64,000 nt of DNA from JAABPW01 sp037132275 (GCA_037132275.1 JBAXPK010000005.1:9589-73588), one strand, 5' to 3'. Positions 43,905 to 53,010 are shown, numbered from the stretch's first letter. Notes: generated by a model not told the origin, from the sequence alone. Program-made: numbers and translations.

Positions 43905-44439
43905 GTTGCGTCACAGGCGAAATCGTGATCTACGCAATCTGACAGGCTTGCTGGCAACGCTCGGTGTGTTGGCGACGGTTTTCGCGAAAGTTGAAATTCA
44001 GATTGAAGGAGCTGCAGGGTGGGCGGCCAACCTGCCCACATGGCGGCTTGAACACCATTGGGTGCTCGATCTTATCTGGGGTGGACGTCCTTTGACCGGG
44101 TATCACGTTTGGGTTTTTCTGTTCATGGCCCTGGTTTTTCACCTGATGTTTTTTATTCATGGCCGCTATGCCATTCGTCTTGAACTCCGGGTGCTGGGGA
44201 GTTTGGCGGTATTCTGGATATTGGAAGATTTTCTCTGGTTTGTGATGAATCCCGCCTACGGTTTGTCAAGATTCAACCCGCAGTGCATTCCTTGGCACCA
44301 CCATTGGATGTTGGGTATTCCTGTGGATTATGTCGTGTATCTGGCCGTGGGGATCCTGATGCTCTGGCTTTCCATCCGGCGGCGCAAGCTGGCGTCACGC
44401 CCTGTAGCGGTTCGTGATGCCATTCCGGGGAAATTATGA
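43897..44439 (+). CDS. Four-helix integral membrane protein of unknown function
   Basis: From GTG 43897 the protein has 180 residues and four hydrophobic segments: LTGLLATLGVLATVFA, VWVFLFMALVFHLMFFIHG, VLGSLAVFWILEDFLWFVM and YVVYLAVGILMLWLSI. Between helices 3 and 4 lies a distinctive conserved-looking loop, NPAYGLSRFNPQCIPWHHHW. The GTG is preferred over upstream ATGs inside the OlsF-like gene because GGAAAGGCAGG precedes it. It overlaps the preceding gene by 8 bp and the next by 4 bp, so it belongs to the lipid operon. It could be a glycolipid-related membrane factor, but no function is known to me. Confidence 0.75.
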   Translation: MPELRHRRNRDLRNLTGLLATLGVLATVFAKVEIQIEGAAGWAANLPTWRLEHHWVLDLIWGGRPLTGYHVWVFLFMALVFHLMFFIHGRYAIRLELRVLGSLAVFWILEDFLWFVMNPAYGLSRFNPQCIPWHHHWMLGIPVDYVVYLAVGILMLWLSIRRRKLASRPVAVRDAIPGKL

Positions 44440-45557
44440 AGATCCTGATTCTCCATGCCTCGGCCGGGGCCGGGCATCGGCGTGCGGCGGAGGCCCTCGC
44501 GGCAGCCTGTCTACAGGAAGGGATTCAGCCTATCGTGCATGACATTTTGGAATTCACCCCACCGCTCTTTCGGACCACTTATGCTGCGGGATATTTGAAC
44601 ATGGTGCGATCCGCCCCTGAGCTTTGGGGCTACCTCTATTCGCTGACGGATCGGAAAAGCCAGACACCTTGGCACCGGCGAATCCGAACCACATTCAATA
44701 AGCTAAACACCAAGTCATTTGAACGCTTCCGCCGGGAACTCCAGGCGGATGCGGTGATCTGTACCCATTTTCTCCCCTTGGAAATACTGGGGCGGCGTCG
44801 TCCGAAGGACGCAGGTAAGGTGCCTCTGTTTGGGGTGGTCACGGATTTTGCGGCCCATTCATTGTGGTCATGCCCAAACGTGGACGGATATTTTACTGGA
44901 TGCGAAGAGGCACGTCGGCAGTTAATTCGGATGGGCCAGCCGCCTGGACGTGCCTGGGTGACAGGGATTCCGATTTCCCCCGAGTTCGTCCCCCCGGCCG
45001 ATGTCGTTAATTTGCGTATTCGCATGGGCTTGGCTCCCGATCTCCCGGTCATCCTAATATTGTGCGGCGGATTCGGTGTCGGAGCGATTGTGGATGTATT
45101 GGGTGCTTTTGCCAAAGAGCCGCTTCAGGCACAACTGGTGGTGGTGACCGGCAATAATGAAGCGTTACGGGATCGGGCGGCCCGGAAGGCCAGGGAGTTG
45201 ACGATGCCAGTGATGTTGCATGGATTCGTCTCGAATATTCATGAATTGATCGGTGTGGCCGATGTGGTCATCAGCAAGCCGGGCGGTTTGACTTCGGCGG
45301 AGGTTCTGGTGATGGGGTGCCCGCTTGTGATCATGGATCCCATTCCCGGACAGGAGCAGAGGAATGGGGAATATCTGCTTGAAAACGGGGCGGCGGTTCG
45401 ATTGGTGGATCCCTGGGATGCCCCGTTCAAGGTTTGGCCGATTCTGGAAAATCATGAACGCCGCCGCTCTATAAGTGCGGCCGCCCTACGTCTGGCCAAG
45501 CCGGATGCCGCCCGGGTGATTGTGCGGGAGGTGGCGAGGCAGGTTGGCAGAGTCTAA
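44436..45557 (+). CDS. MGDG synthase / UgtP-like glycosyltransferase (GT28)
   Basis: The 373-residue enzyme has the N-terminal MGDG synthase domain (LHASAGAGHRRAAEALAAAC) and a C-terminal GT28 domain (VTGNNEALRDRAARKA, VISKPGGLTSAEVLVMGCPLVI, PGQEQRNGEYLLENGAAV). Relatives move glucose or galactose from a UDP-sugar to diacylglycerol on the inner face of the membrane. It ends the operon that begins with the PHP-GT4 gene. The acceptor is probably diacylglycerol. The sugar cannot be predicted. Confidence 0.88.
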   Translation: MKILILHASAGAGHRRAAEALAAACLQEGIQPIVHDILEFTPPLFRTTYAAGYLNMVRSAPELWGYLYSLTDRKSQTPWHRRIRTTFNKLNTKSFERFRRELQADAVICTHFLPLEILGRRRPKDAGKVPLFGVVTDFAAHSLWSCPNVDGYFTGCEEARRQLIRMGQPPGRAWVTGIPISPEFVPPADVVNLRIRMGLAPDLPVILILCGGFGVGAIVDVLGAFAKEPLQAQLVVVTGNNEALRDRAARKARELTMPVMLHGFVSNIHELIGVADVVISKPGGLTSAEVLVMGCPLVIMDPIPGQEQRNGEYLLENGAAVRLVDPWDAPFKVWPILENHERRRSISAAALRLAKPDAARVIVREVARQVGRV

Positions 45558-45637
45558 GGATTTACGCCTGGTTCGTCTCACCAATTTCTAACAATAAATC
45601 CGTTTCCTTTTCGCTGACGGTTGCTTACGATGAGGCC

Positions 45638-46324
45638 ATGGTCAAGAAACATATCGTGTTCGTTGAAGATGAGCCGGATATTGCCGATTTGCTTTCCTAT
45701 AACCTGACCCGGGATGGGTATGAGGTTACGGGGCTTTCCAATGGGGAACAGGCGATGCAAATCATTCCCCGGAAGAAGCCCCATCTTGTTTTGCTGGATC
45801 TGATGTTACCCGGTATGAGCGGCTTGGAAATTTGCCGCTTGCTCAAGGCCAAGCCTGAAACGGCAACGATCCCCATTATCATGGTCACCGCCAGGGGCGA
45901 GGAAACGGATGTGGTGGTCGGATTGGAGATGGGGGCGGACGATTATGTTGCCAAGCCTTTCAGCATGAAGGTGCTCCTGGCCCGGATTCACAGCGTGCTT
46001 CGGCGGCGCGAAAAGGGACCCGCCAAGACAGATGATGTGCTTAAAGTTCATGACATCATGATCAATCCCGGGCGTCACGAGGTCGTGTGCGGGAAAGCCT
46101 CGATCGAGTTGACGGCCTCGGAATTCCGGCTGCTCCATTTCCTGGCGCAGCGGCCGGGATGGGTGTTTACCCGCGAACAGATTGTAGATGGCGTGAAGGG
46201 GGAGGATTATGCGGTGACCGATCGGGCGGTGGATGTTCAGGTGGTTTCCCTGCGGCGCAAGCTCGGGAAACGCGGGGATTATGTCGAGACGGTGCGCGGG
46301 GTGGGGTATCGCTTCAAGGAGTGA
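45638..46324 (+). CDS. phoB: Phosphate regulon response regulator
   Basis: This 228-residue OmpR/PhoB-type regulator has a receiver domain with the acidic pair VEDEPD, phospho-aspartate in VLLDLMLPGMSG and conserved lysine in DYVAKPFS. The winged helix is IELTASEFRLLHFLAQRPGWVFTREQIV and DRAVDVQVVSLRRKLG, ending VRGVGYRFKE. It is followed directly by a PhoR-type kinase. The neighbourhood of phosphate uptake and lipid genes supports the phosphate assignment. A weak GAGG sits before the ATG. Confidence 0.88.
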   Translation: MVKKHIVFVEDEPDIADLLSYNLTRDGYEVTGLSNGEQAMQIIPRKKPHLVLLDLMLPGMSGLEICRLLKAKPETATIPIIMVTARGEETDVVVGLEMGADDYVAKPFSMKVLLARIHSVLRRREKGPAKTDDVLKVHDIMINPGRHEVVCGKASIELTASEFRLLHFLAQRPGWVFTREQIVDGVKGEDYAVTDRAVDVQVVSLRRKLGKRGDYVETVRGVGYRFKE

Positions 46325-48114
46325 TGATGCGGTCTAAACGTTTATTCTGGCGAATCTATGCTTATTTTTTGATGGCGACCCTCGGTGCCTTGGTGGCGAC
46401 CGCCTGGTATGCCGACCATTTATTGTACACCTTTCATCAAAATCAGGTTACCGCTGATCTTCTGGCCCGCGCCCAGATCATCGCGCGGGAACTGACGCCT
46501 CCCTTGGATCATGGCGATGATCCGGTTGCCTTGGATAAAATGTTCAAGGAGTTGGGGCGGCTGACGATGTCTCGTATCACGATCATCCTGCCCGATGGCC
46601 GGGTTATCGCGGATTCTTCGGAGAATCCGGCGACGATGGAAAATCATCGTAACCGGCCTGAAGTCGATGCCGCGCTGGCCGGGAGGACGGGGCAATCCTT
46701 GAGGTATAGCGATACGCTTCGGCGGCGGTTGATGTATCTGGCCATTCCGGTATGGAAAGACGGGTCAGTGGCTGGCGTGGTACGCGTCTCGCTTCCGCTG
46801 GCGGTTGTGGATGAAACCATCAGAACCCTGTATCGCGACATTGCCCTTGGCGGCCTTGTGGTGGCCGGGGTGTTTGCCGTGTTGGCTCTGGCCATTTCCC
46901 GCCGGATCACCCGGCCGTTGGAATATATGCGGCAGGTTTCCGAGCAATTTGCACAGGGGGAGTTGGCGGCCCGTATCCCTGTGCCTGATACGGACGAAAT
47001 GGCGTCTCTGGCGCGCACGATGAACCAGATGGCGGCGCAGCTTCATGAAAGGGTGCGTACCGTGGCCCTTCAGCACAACGAGCAGCGCGCCGTTCTGGCC
47101 AACATGGTCGAGGGGGTTCTGGCGGTGGATGTGGCGGAACATATCCTGCACATCAATCCCGCCGCCTGCCGGTTGCTGGGCCTCAAGCCGGACGAGGGCC
47201 GGGGGCGCCATATCCTCGAAATAGTGCGCAATATAGACCTGCAGGAGTTCCTGGTTGAAACCTTGAGCGCCGCCGGTCCCACGGAGCGGGAAATTGTGCT
47301 TCGCGGCGATGCCGAACTGGTTATCCAACTGCATGGTGCCGTCCTGAAAAATGCGGATGGCGCCAACATTGGGGCGCTGGTGGTGATGAACGATATCACC
47401 CGCATGAAGCGGTTGGAATCGATGCGCCGTGATTTTGTCGCCAACGTTTCGCATGAACTCAAGACCCCGATCACAACCTTGAAGGGCTGTGTCGAGACCC
47501 TGTCCGAGGGGGCGGTGCATAACCCTGAGGAATCAAGGCATTTTCTGGAGATGATGGGCCGCCATGTGCATCGCCTGGAAGCCATGGTCGAGGATCTCCT
47601 GGTTCTATCGCGTCTGGAGTATGAGTCGGAGCGCGGCGACATTGTGTTGGAACCCGGAGCCATTCAAGATGTTTTGGCGCGTGCCGTTCAGGCTTTTGCG
47701 AAGCGGGCGGAGGCCCGGGGGATTCTGCTGGTCATGGATTGCCCGGATTCCTTGAGGGCCTTGATCAATGCGCCGCTCCTGGAGCAGGCGGTTGGAAATC
47801 TGTTGGATAACGCGATCAAGTACAGTTCAGAAGAGACGCGTATCAACGTGACAGCGGTTCAGGCGGATACCTGTATTGAGATTCGCGTAGCCGACCAGGG
47901 ACCGGGTATCGAGAAGAAACACTGGGGCCGAATTTTTGAGCGATTCTACCGCGTGGATCAGGCCCGCAGTCGCGCCATGGGTGGCACCGGCCTCGGACTG
48001 GCGATCGTAAAACATATTGCCATTGCCCATCACGGTAGCGTTTCCTTGGAAAGTGTTCCCGGGCAGGGCAGTACATTCATGCTGCGCGTGCCGACCCACG
48101 CCGCTCCGTCATGA
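46324..48114 (+). CDS. phoR: Phosphate regulon sensor histidine kinase
   Basis: The 596-residue kinase has a first membrane helix (AYFLMATLGALVATAWYA), a periplasmic sensor region, a second helix (ALGGLVVAGVFAVLALAI), and a HAMP domain (YMRQVSEQFAQGELAARIP). A PAS domain (LANMVEGVLAVDVAEHIL) follows, then the kinase core with H-box FVANVSHELKTPITTLKG, N-box LLDNAIKYSSE, and GTGLGLAIVKH. This order is typical of PhoR in many phyla. It starts at ATG 46324, overlapping the phoB stop by one base. It senses phosphate availability, probably through the Pit/PhoU-like proteins. Confidence 0.87.
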   Translation: MMRSKRLFWRIYAYFLMATLGALVATAWYADHLLYTFHQNQVTADLLARAQIIARELTPPLDHGDDPVALDKMFKELGRLTMSRITIILPDGRVIADSSENPATMENHRNRPEVDAALAGRTGQSLRYSDTLRRRLMYLAIPVWKDGSVAGVVRVSLPLAVVDETIRTLYRDIALGGLVVAGVFAVLALAISRRITRPLEYMRQVSEQFAQGELAARIPVPDTDEMASLARTMNQMAAQLHERVRTVALQHNEQRAVLANMVEGVLAVDVAEHILHINPAACRLLGLKPDEGRGRHILEIVRNIDLQEFLVETLSAAGPTEREIVLRGDAELVIQLHGAVLKNADGANIGALVVMNDITRMKRLESMRRDFVANVSHELKTPITTLKGCVETLSEGAVHNPEESRHFLEMMGRHVHRLEAMVEDLLVLSRLEYESERGDIVLEPGAIQDVLARAVQAFAKRAEARGILLVMDCPDSLRALINAPLLEQAVGNLLDNAIKYSSEETRINVTAVQADTCIEIRVADQGPGIEKKHWGRIFERFYRVDQARSRAMGGTGLGLAIVKHIAIAHHGSVSLESVPGQGSTFMLRVPTHAAPS

Positions 48115-48203
48115 TAAATATGTAGGTGAGCGCCCCGCCAAGGGCTTTTGGGGACAAACCCGGCTTGCCCAATCCCTGTCCACCCTATATTCTGCCCTGT
48201 GTG

Positions 48204-49148
48204 ATGACTGTAGAACAGACAGGTGAAGACAGCTTAATCCGCCGGCTGAAACGTCTGGCGCCCGGGCGTGGCGATATCGTTGCCGGAATCGGGGATGATT
48301 GTGCCGTGGTCCGCACAGGACGGCGCGACGCTTTTGATCTCCTATTGAAAAGCGATCCTGTCATTGAGGGGATTCATTTTCGCCCGGATGCGACGGCCTC
48401 TGCAATCGGGCATAAAGCCGTGGGGCGGGTATTGAGTGACCTGGCCGCCATGGGCGGCGAGCCGTTGTGGATTCTGGTTGATCTTGTGTCGCCGCCGGAA
48501 ACACAGGTGGCCCATATCGAGGCGATCTACCGGGGAATAGCGCGGCTGTCCCGCCGTTATGGCGCAGCCATTGTCGGTGGAGATACTTGTTGCGGAAACG
48601 TCCTTGAGTTGCATGTCTTTGCTGTGGGCCGTGTGAAACGCGGAAACGCCGTCCTCCGGTCGGGCGCCAGGCCCGGCGACGGGATCTACGTGACGGGTGC
48701 CCTGGGAGGCAGCGGGCTGGGCCGCCATTTGCGGTTTGAGCCCCGATTGGCTGAGGGACAATGGCTATCCGGTCAGGGCTGGGTGACCGCGATGATGGAT
48801 GTTAGTGACGGTCTCGCCACGGATTTGCGACGCCTGAATACTGCGAGTGGAACGGGATCGGTGTTGGATATTGGTAAAATTCCCATCGCGGCTGCGATCC
48901 GCCGGTTGCGGGACGGTAAATCGGCGCTGGAACATGCGCTTGCCGATGGCGAGGATTTTGAATTATTGTTCACCGTTCCGAGTCGGAAAACAGCGGCATT
49001 TGAAACCGCATGGCGGAAGGCCTTCAGTCTGCGCTGTACCCGGATCGGGGAGATGACGGAGAAGACGGGTGAGGTAAAGCTGCGTGACGGACTGTGCTGT
49101 CATGAATTGACGTTCCATGGTTATGAACACTTTCGAACTGACCCTTGA
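48204..49148 (+). CDS. thiL: Thiamine-monophosphate kinase
   Basis: The 314-residue enzyme phosphorylates thiamine monophosphate to thiamine diphosphate. Visible motifs are VAGIGDDCAVV (ATP/metal), LLLKSDPVIEGIHFRPD, GHKAVGRVLSDLAAMGGEP, IVGGDTC, and AMMDVSDGLATDL near the C-terminal half. The frame is open from GTG 48126, but ATG 48204 (MTVEQTGEDSLIRRL) matches the family's N-terminus. A TATATT -10-like hexamer at 48190-48195 would make a nearly leaderless transcript. It overlaps tsaE by 32 bp. Confidence 0.9.
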   Translation: MTVEQTGEDSLIRRLKRLAPGRGDIVAGIGDDCAVVRTGRRDAFDLLLKSDPVIEGIHFRPDATASAIGHKAVGRVLSDLAAMGGEPLWILVDLVSPPETQVAHIEAIYRGIARLSRRYGAAIVGGDTCCGNVLELHVFAVGRVKRGNAVLRSGARPGDGIYVTGALGGSGLGRHLRFEPRLAEGQWLSGQGWVTAMMDVSDGLATDLRRLNTASGTGSVLDIGKIPIAAAIRRLRDGKSALEHALADGEDFELLFTVPSRKTAAFETAWRKAFSLRCTRIGEMTEKTGEVKLRDGLCCHELTFHGYEHFRTDP

Positions 49149-49569
49149 ATCCCACAGCGTGGGTGATACCCACAAGCTGGCGCGGCATCTTCTTAAGCAG
49201 GTGCCAGGATCTATGGTGCTGGCCCTGCATGGAGACTTAGGAAGTGGGAAAACCTGCTTTGTCCAGGGCTTGGCGGCGGCGTTGGGTATTGACCGCCCGG
49301 TAACCAGTCCCACATTTACACTGGTGCATGAATACAAGGGCACCCGCCCGCTGGTTCATGTCGATCTCTATCGCTTGCGCGATTCGCTCGATGCCCTGAT
49401 GCTGGGCCTTGAGGAATATTTCGATTCCAGCGGCATCACCGCCATCGAATGGGCCGAACGGGCCGATGATATATTCCCGGCGCAGACGATCCATATTTTC
49501 TTCGAAACGATGGCCGCGTCCCATTCCCGGCGGATAACAATCAAATCGCCAATGACGTTGTGCGAATGA
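49117..49569 (+). CDS. tsaE: tRNA threonylcarbamoyladenosine biosynthesis ATPase
   Basis: The 150-residue P-loop ATPase assists TsaB/TsaD in making the t6A modification on tRNAs decoding ANN codons. Walker A is LHGDLGSGKTCFVQGLA, followed by VTSPTFTLVHEY (switch-like), VDLYRL and AIEWAERAD. Both length and motif order are standard. Starts at ATG 49117 or 49123 are possible; both overlap thiL. tsaB and tsaD are not in the window. Confidence 0.92.
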   Translation: MVMNTFELTLESHSVGDTHKLARHLLKQVPGSMVLALHGDLGSGKTCFVQGLAAALGIDRPVTSPTFTLVHEYKGTRPLVHVDLYRLRDSLDALMLGLEEYFDSSGITAIEWAERADDIFPAQTIHIFFETMAASHSRRITIKSPMTLCE

Positions 49570-49645
49570 GCAGACGGGCATTGCATCCCGCCATGGGCTT
49601 CGCTAGCATGACTCCACTTTTATGAACCAACCTGCGGGGTGAGTT

Positions 49646-50920
49646 ATGCTGGATATCAAATTGATTCGGGATCATGAGGAAACAGTGCGGCAGGGGCTGA
49701 CAGCTCGTGGCGCCAGTATGGAATTCCTGGATGCGGTGGTGGCGGATGACGGCGTGCGCCGCAGGCTGGTCACCGAAGTCGAGAACCTGAAAAACCAGCG
49801 CAATGTGGTTTCAAAGGAAATCGGCATGCTCAAGAGCAAGGGGCAGGATACCGCAGCGACGCAGAAATCCATGCGCGAACTGGGCGACTTGATCGTTCAG
49901 AAGGATAATGAGGTGCGAGAGTTGGAGTCGCGTCTCAAGGATAATCTGCTCCGTATCCCGAATCTTCCTCACTCGAGCCTCCCGGACGGCCTGGATGCCG
50001 CGGCAAATGTTGTCGCCCGTGTCCATGGCGAGCCGCGGTCATTTGTCTTCCAGCCGAAGGGACATGTCGAGGTGGGAGAGCGGCTGGGAATTTTTGACTT
50101 CACCCGTGCGGCCCGCATGACCGGATCCGGCTTTCCGCTGTATCTCGGCATGGGCGCCAAACTTCAGCGTGCGCTTATCCAATTCATGCTCGATCTCCAC
50201 ACGACCAAGCATGGCTATACCGAAATGCTGCCCCCGTTTGTGGTGAATACGGCCTCCATGACCGGTACCGGCCAGTTGCCGAAAATGGCGGAGGATATGT
50301 ATCACGCCACCGATGATCTCTGGCTGATCCCCACGGCTGAGGTGCCGGTCACAAATTATTATCGGGACGATATCATTGATAAACCCCTGCCTGTTTACCT
50401 GACGGCCTATACTCCCTGTTTCCGCCGCGAGGCGGGCGCCGCCGGCAAGGAAACCCGTGGCATCATTCGCGTCCACCAGTTCGATAAGGTTGAGATGGTG
50501 AAGTTTGTCGAGCCCTCCACCTCCTATGCCGAACTGGAGTCGCTGGTTGTGAATGCCGAGGAGGTGCTCAAGCGGCTGGGGCTGCATTACCGAGTCTTGT
50601 CGCTCTGCAAGGGGGATATCAGTTTTGCGGCGGCGAAATGTTATGATTTGGAATTGTGGGCCCCGGGCCAGAACGGGTGGCTTGAAGTATCGTCTTGCAG
50701 TAATTTTGAATCGTTCCAGGCGCGGCGTGCGAATATCCGGTACCGTCGTGCGGATGGTAAACTCGACTTTGTCCACACCCTGAACGGCTCCGGTGTTGCC
50801 TTGCCACGGTTAATGGTCGCCATCCTTGAGAACGGCCAGGAAGCCGACGGTTCGGTGACCCTGCCGGAAGCCATCGTGCCCTACATGGGCGGCATCCGGC
50901 GTATTGAACCAGTGGGGTGA
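49646..50920 (+). CDS. serS: Serine--tRNA ligase
   Basis: The 424-residue class II synthetase charges tRNA-Ser. The N-terminal coiled coil (residues 30-110, EVENLKNQRNVVSKEI) binds the long variable arm. Motif 2 is CFRREAGAAGKETRGI and motif 3 is GSGVALPRLMVAILEN. QFDKVEM and LEVSSCSNFESFQARR are also typical. The length is standard. It precedes tilS, and its stop codon is part of a heptamer repeat. Confidence 0.96.
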   Translation: MLDIKLIRDHEETVRQGLTARGASMEFLDAVVADDGVRRRLVTEVENLKNQRNVVSKEIGMLKSKGQDTAATQKSMRELGDLIVQKDNEVRELESRLKDNLLRIPNLPHSSLPDGLDAAANVVARVHGEPRSFVFQPKGHVEVGERLGIFDFTRAARMTGSGFPLYLGMGAKLQRALIQFMLDLHTTKHGYTEMLPPFVVNTASMTGTGQLPKMAEDMYHATDDLWLIPTAEVPVTNYYRDDIIDKPLPVYLTAYTPCFRREAGAAGKETRGIIRVHQFDKVEMVKFVEPSTSYAELESLVVNAEEVLKRLGLHYRVLSLCKGDISFAAAKCYDLELWAPGQNGWLEVSSCSNFESFQARRANIRYRRADGKLDFVHTLNGSGVALPRLMVAILENGQEADGSVTLPEAIVPYMGGIRRIEPVG

Positions 50921-50951
50921 GATGTGAGATGTGAGGCGTGAGACGTGAGTT
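50917..50951. repeat. 7-bp tandem repeat array at the serS-tilS junction
   Basis: Five heptamers in register: GTGAGAT, GTGAGAT, GTGAGGC, GTGAGAC, GTGAGTT. The serS TGA is bases 2-4 of the first unit. The tilS GTG start is the first three bases of the fourth unit. Confidence 0.88.
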
Positions 50952-52371
50952 AGCCATTAACCAGGCTTCCCTCCCGACGGGGGGGCATATCCTTGTGGCC
51001 GTGTCTGGCGGGGCGGATTCGGTGGCGCTGCTTCATGGTCTTCACTCGGTGGCGAAACGCAACCGGTGGCGGTTGACGGTGGCACATCTTGAGCATGGCA
51101 TTCGGGGACAGGCTTCCCTGGCAGATGCCGCATTTGTACGGGCATTGGCCCGGCGCTTGAAAATTTCCTGCATTGTGGGGAAGGTTAAAGTACCCGCATT
51201 GGCGAATAAAAAGGGAATTTCGCTTGAGATGGCCGCCCGGCAGGCTCGGTATGCCTTTCTGGCGCGGACGGCTCGCCGGGTAAGTGCGGACGTGATGGCA
51301 ACGGCCCACACGGCCGATGATCAAGTTGAAACGATGTTGATCAAGTTTCTTCGCGGGGCGGGACGGGGTGGCCTCTCCGGAATGGAGGCGACGGCATCTG
51401 TTTCCGGAATACCGATTATCCGGCCCCTGCTTCACTCCACACGCGCTGAAATCGAGACGTATCTGCGTGCCCGGAAATGCCCTTGGCGTGAGGATGAAAC
51501 GAACACCGACAGGGCTTTCCTGCGAAATCGCATCCGGCATGAATTGCTTCCCCAACTGGAGCGGGATTTCAATCCGGGAATCCGCCAGACGTTACTGCGC
51601 ACCCGTGATGTGCTGGCGACGGAAGACGAGTGGATGGATGCCGTGGCGAGGGGAATCATGGCGGAGTGCCTTGACGAGGGGGATTCCAGGGCCGTGACGT
51701 TAAGAAGTGAGCGCTTAAAGGGATACCCCCTGGCCGCCAGGCGGCGAGTGGTTCGTCTATGGCTGTTTGGGCAGGGTGTCCCGGAACTGTGTCTGGACTT
51801 TGATGCCGTGTCGCGAGTGGAACGGCTTGCGGGAAAAACTTCAGGAAGTGGAACCGTCGTGTTGTCGGCTGGCTGGCGTGTGAGGCGGCACTATGGGTGC
51901 TTAACGGTTAGCGAGGATACACGTTTAGCGGATGCCGTTATACGAGTGCCGTTGAAAATCCCCGGAATAACGGTGATTCCGGAATGGGGGATAGTGATGA
52001 CAACGACGCTGGGGCCGGGGGTTGAAAAAGAAAGGGGCGGCGGCCCGGGAATATATCCGGCGAAGGCCAGCTTGAATGCCGCCATATGGGCGAAACGGAC
52101 GATGTGGATCCGGGGTTGGCAGCCTGGTGACAAGATGATTCCATTTGGTATGAAGGGATCCCGAAAGGTGCAGGATATTCTGGGGGATGCGAAAATTCCG
52201 CGTTCAGAGCGCGTCAAAGTTCCGGTTGTGGAGTGTAACGGGGAGATCGTCTGGATTCCCGGATACCGGATTGCCGCCAGGTGGGCCATTGAGAAACCCG
52301 GCCAGATGAATGTGCAGGCGACTGTTGCTCCCCTGCATAATCCACTTGTGCGGAATAGGGGGCGGGGATAG
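50938..52371 (+). CDS. tilS: tRNA(Ile)-lysidine synthase
   Basis: The 477-residue enzyme changes the CAU anticodon of one tRNA-Ile to lysidine-AU so that it reads AUA. The PP-loop is LVAVSGGADSVALLHGL (residues 18-34), followed by LTVAHLEHGIRG, ATAHTADDQVETMLIKFLRGAGRGGLSGM and LLPQLERDFNPG. The C-terminal substrate-binding domain contains WIRGWQPGDKMIPFGMKGSRKVQDILGDAKIP. Only about 17 residues lie before the PP-loop, so the GTG start inside the heptamer array is about where a start is expected. No Shine-Dalgarno is seen except GTGAGG. Confidence 0.92.
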   Translation: MRRELAINQASLPTGGHILVAVSGGADSVALLHGLHSVAKRNRWRLTVAHLEHGIRGQASLADAAFVRALARRLKISCIVGKVKVPALANKKGISLEMAARQARYAFLARTARRVSADVMATAHTADDQVETMLIKFLRGAGRGGLSGMEATASVSGIPIIRPLLHSTRAEIETYLRARKCPWREDETNTDRAFLRNRIRHELLPQLERDFNPGIRQTLLRTRDVLATEDEWMDAVARGIMAECLDEGDSRAVTLRSERLKGYPLAARRRVVRLWLFGQGVPELCLDFDAVSRVERLAGKTSGSGTVVLSAGWRVRRHYGCLTVSEDTRLADAVIRVPLKIPGITVIPEWGIVMTTTLGPGVEKERGGGPGIYPAKASLNAAIWAKRTMWIRGWQPGDKMIPFGMKGSRKVQDILGDAKIPRSERVKVPVVECNGEIVWIPGYRIAARWAIEKPGQMNVQATVAPLHNPLVRNRGRG

Positions 52372-52413
52372 ACTTTATGTCGGTGATTTCAAACCTTAGT
52401 ACGAGGAGTTAGC

Positions 52414-53010
52414 ATGAATATGATGCGTTCGATTGTGGGTGCGGTAACGGTGTCTTTGTCGGCGATCATGGCGCATGCCGCCGGGGAAGCGGCTTATTTG
52501 GTGAAGATCACCGGTTTTGATCGAAAGCCGGAGGTGCAAGTGATGTCGGCGGCGGATTACAAGGCGTTCGAAAAGACGATCAAGGCCGAGCAAAGATACT
52601 TCTCTGAGGCCGTCTCTCAGGTTGCCAAAGAATGGCGTGCTGATGAACTCAATAAGGGCATACCTTTCGCGGGAAACAAGTTGGTGCCTCGCGCCATTGT
52701 GGGGACCGCCGAAAAGTATATTTCATTGGACAGGGCAAACGAGGCTCTTTCGAAGATTGAGGAGCAGCAGGCAAAGCGAGAAGAGCGCGAGCTTAAAACC
52801 AAAAAGAATAAAACGCCATCCAAAGATCAGTTAAAGAAAGACTCTGAGTTAAGCCAGGCGGCGGAGTTGGTTAAAGTGAAATTGGATGATATGATCGCCA
52901 AAGGAACTACCCCTGGGACCGGAGTCCAAAATGCGGCCCCCGGCGCTAATAATATGGAGGCTGGCGGCGTCAAGTTGAATGCCGCAGCAAACAAAGCCGG
53001 AAATAAATGA
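52414..53010 (+). CDS. Secreted coiled-coil protein of unknown function
   Basis: The 198-residue protein starts with a signal peptide (SIVGAVTVSLSAIMAHAA, cleavage near residue 24). A strongly charged helical region follows (residues 80-160: ANEALSKIEEQQAKREERELKTKK), ending in a low-complexity tail rich in alanine, glycine and asparagine. No domain is recognised. It has a good ribosome binding site (GAGGAG) and overlaps the MscS-like gene by 4 bp, so they probably act in the same envelope process. Confidence 0.7.
   Translation: MNMMRSIVGAVTVSLSAIMAHAAGEAAYLVKITGFDRKPEVQVMSAADYKAFEKTIKAEQRYFSEAVSQVAKEWRADELNKGIPFAGNKLVPRAIVGTAEKYISLDRANEALSKIEEQQAKREERELKTKKNKTPSKDQLKKDSELSQAAELVKVKLDDMIAKGTTPGTGVQNAAPGANNMEAGGVKLNAAANKAGNK

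Noticed and set aside
46087..46323. Longer phoR start inside phoB
   Set aside because: The extra 79 residues are out-of-frame translation of the phoB winged helix. ATG 46324, with AAGGAG directly upstream, gives a normal PhoR membrane helix.
48150..48204. TPP riboswitch upstream of thiL
   Set aside because: No TPP-box-like conserved segments or paired helices are visible. thiL is commonly constitutive.
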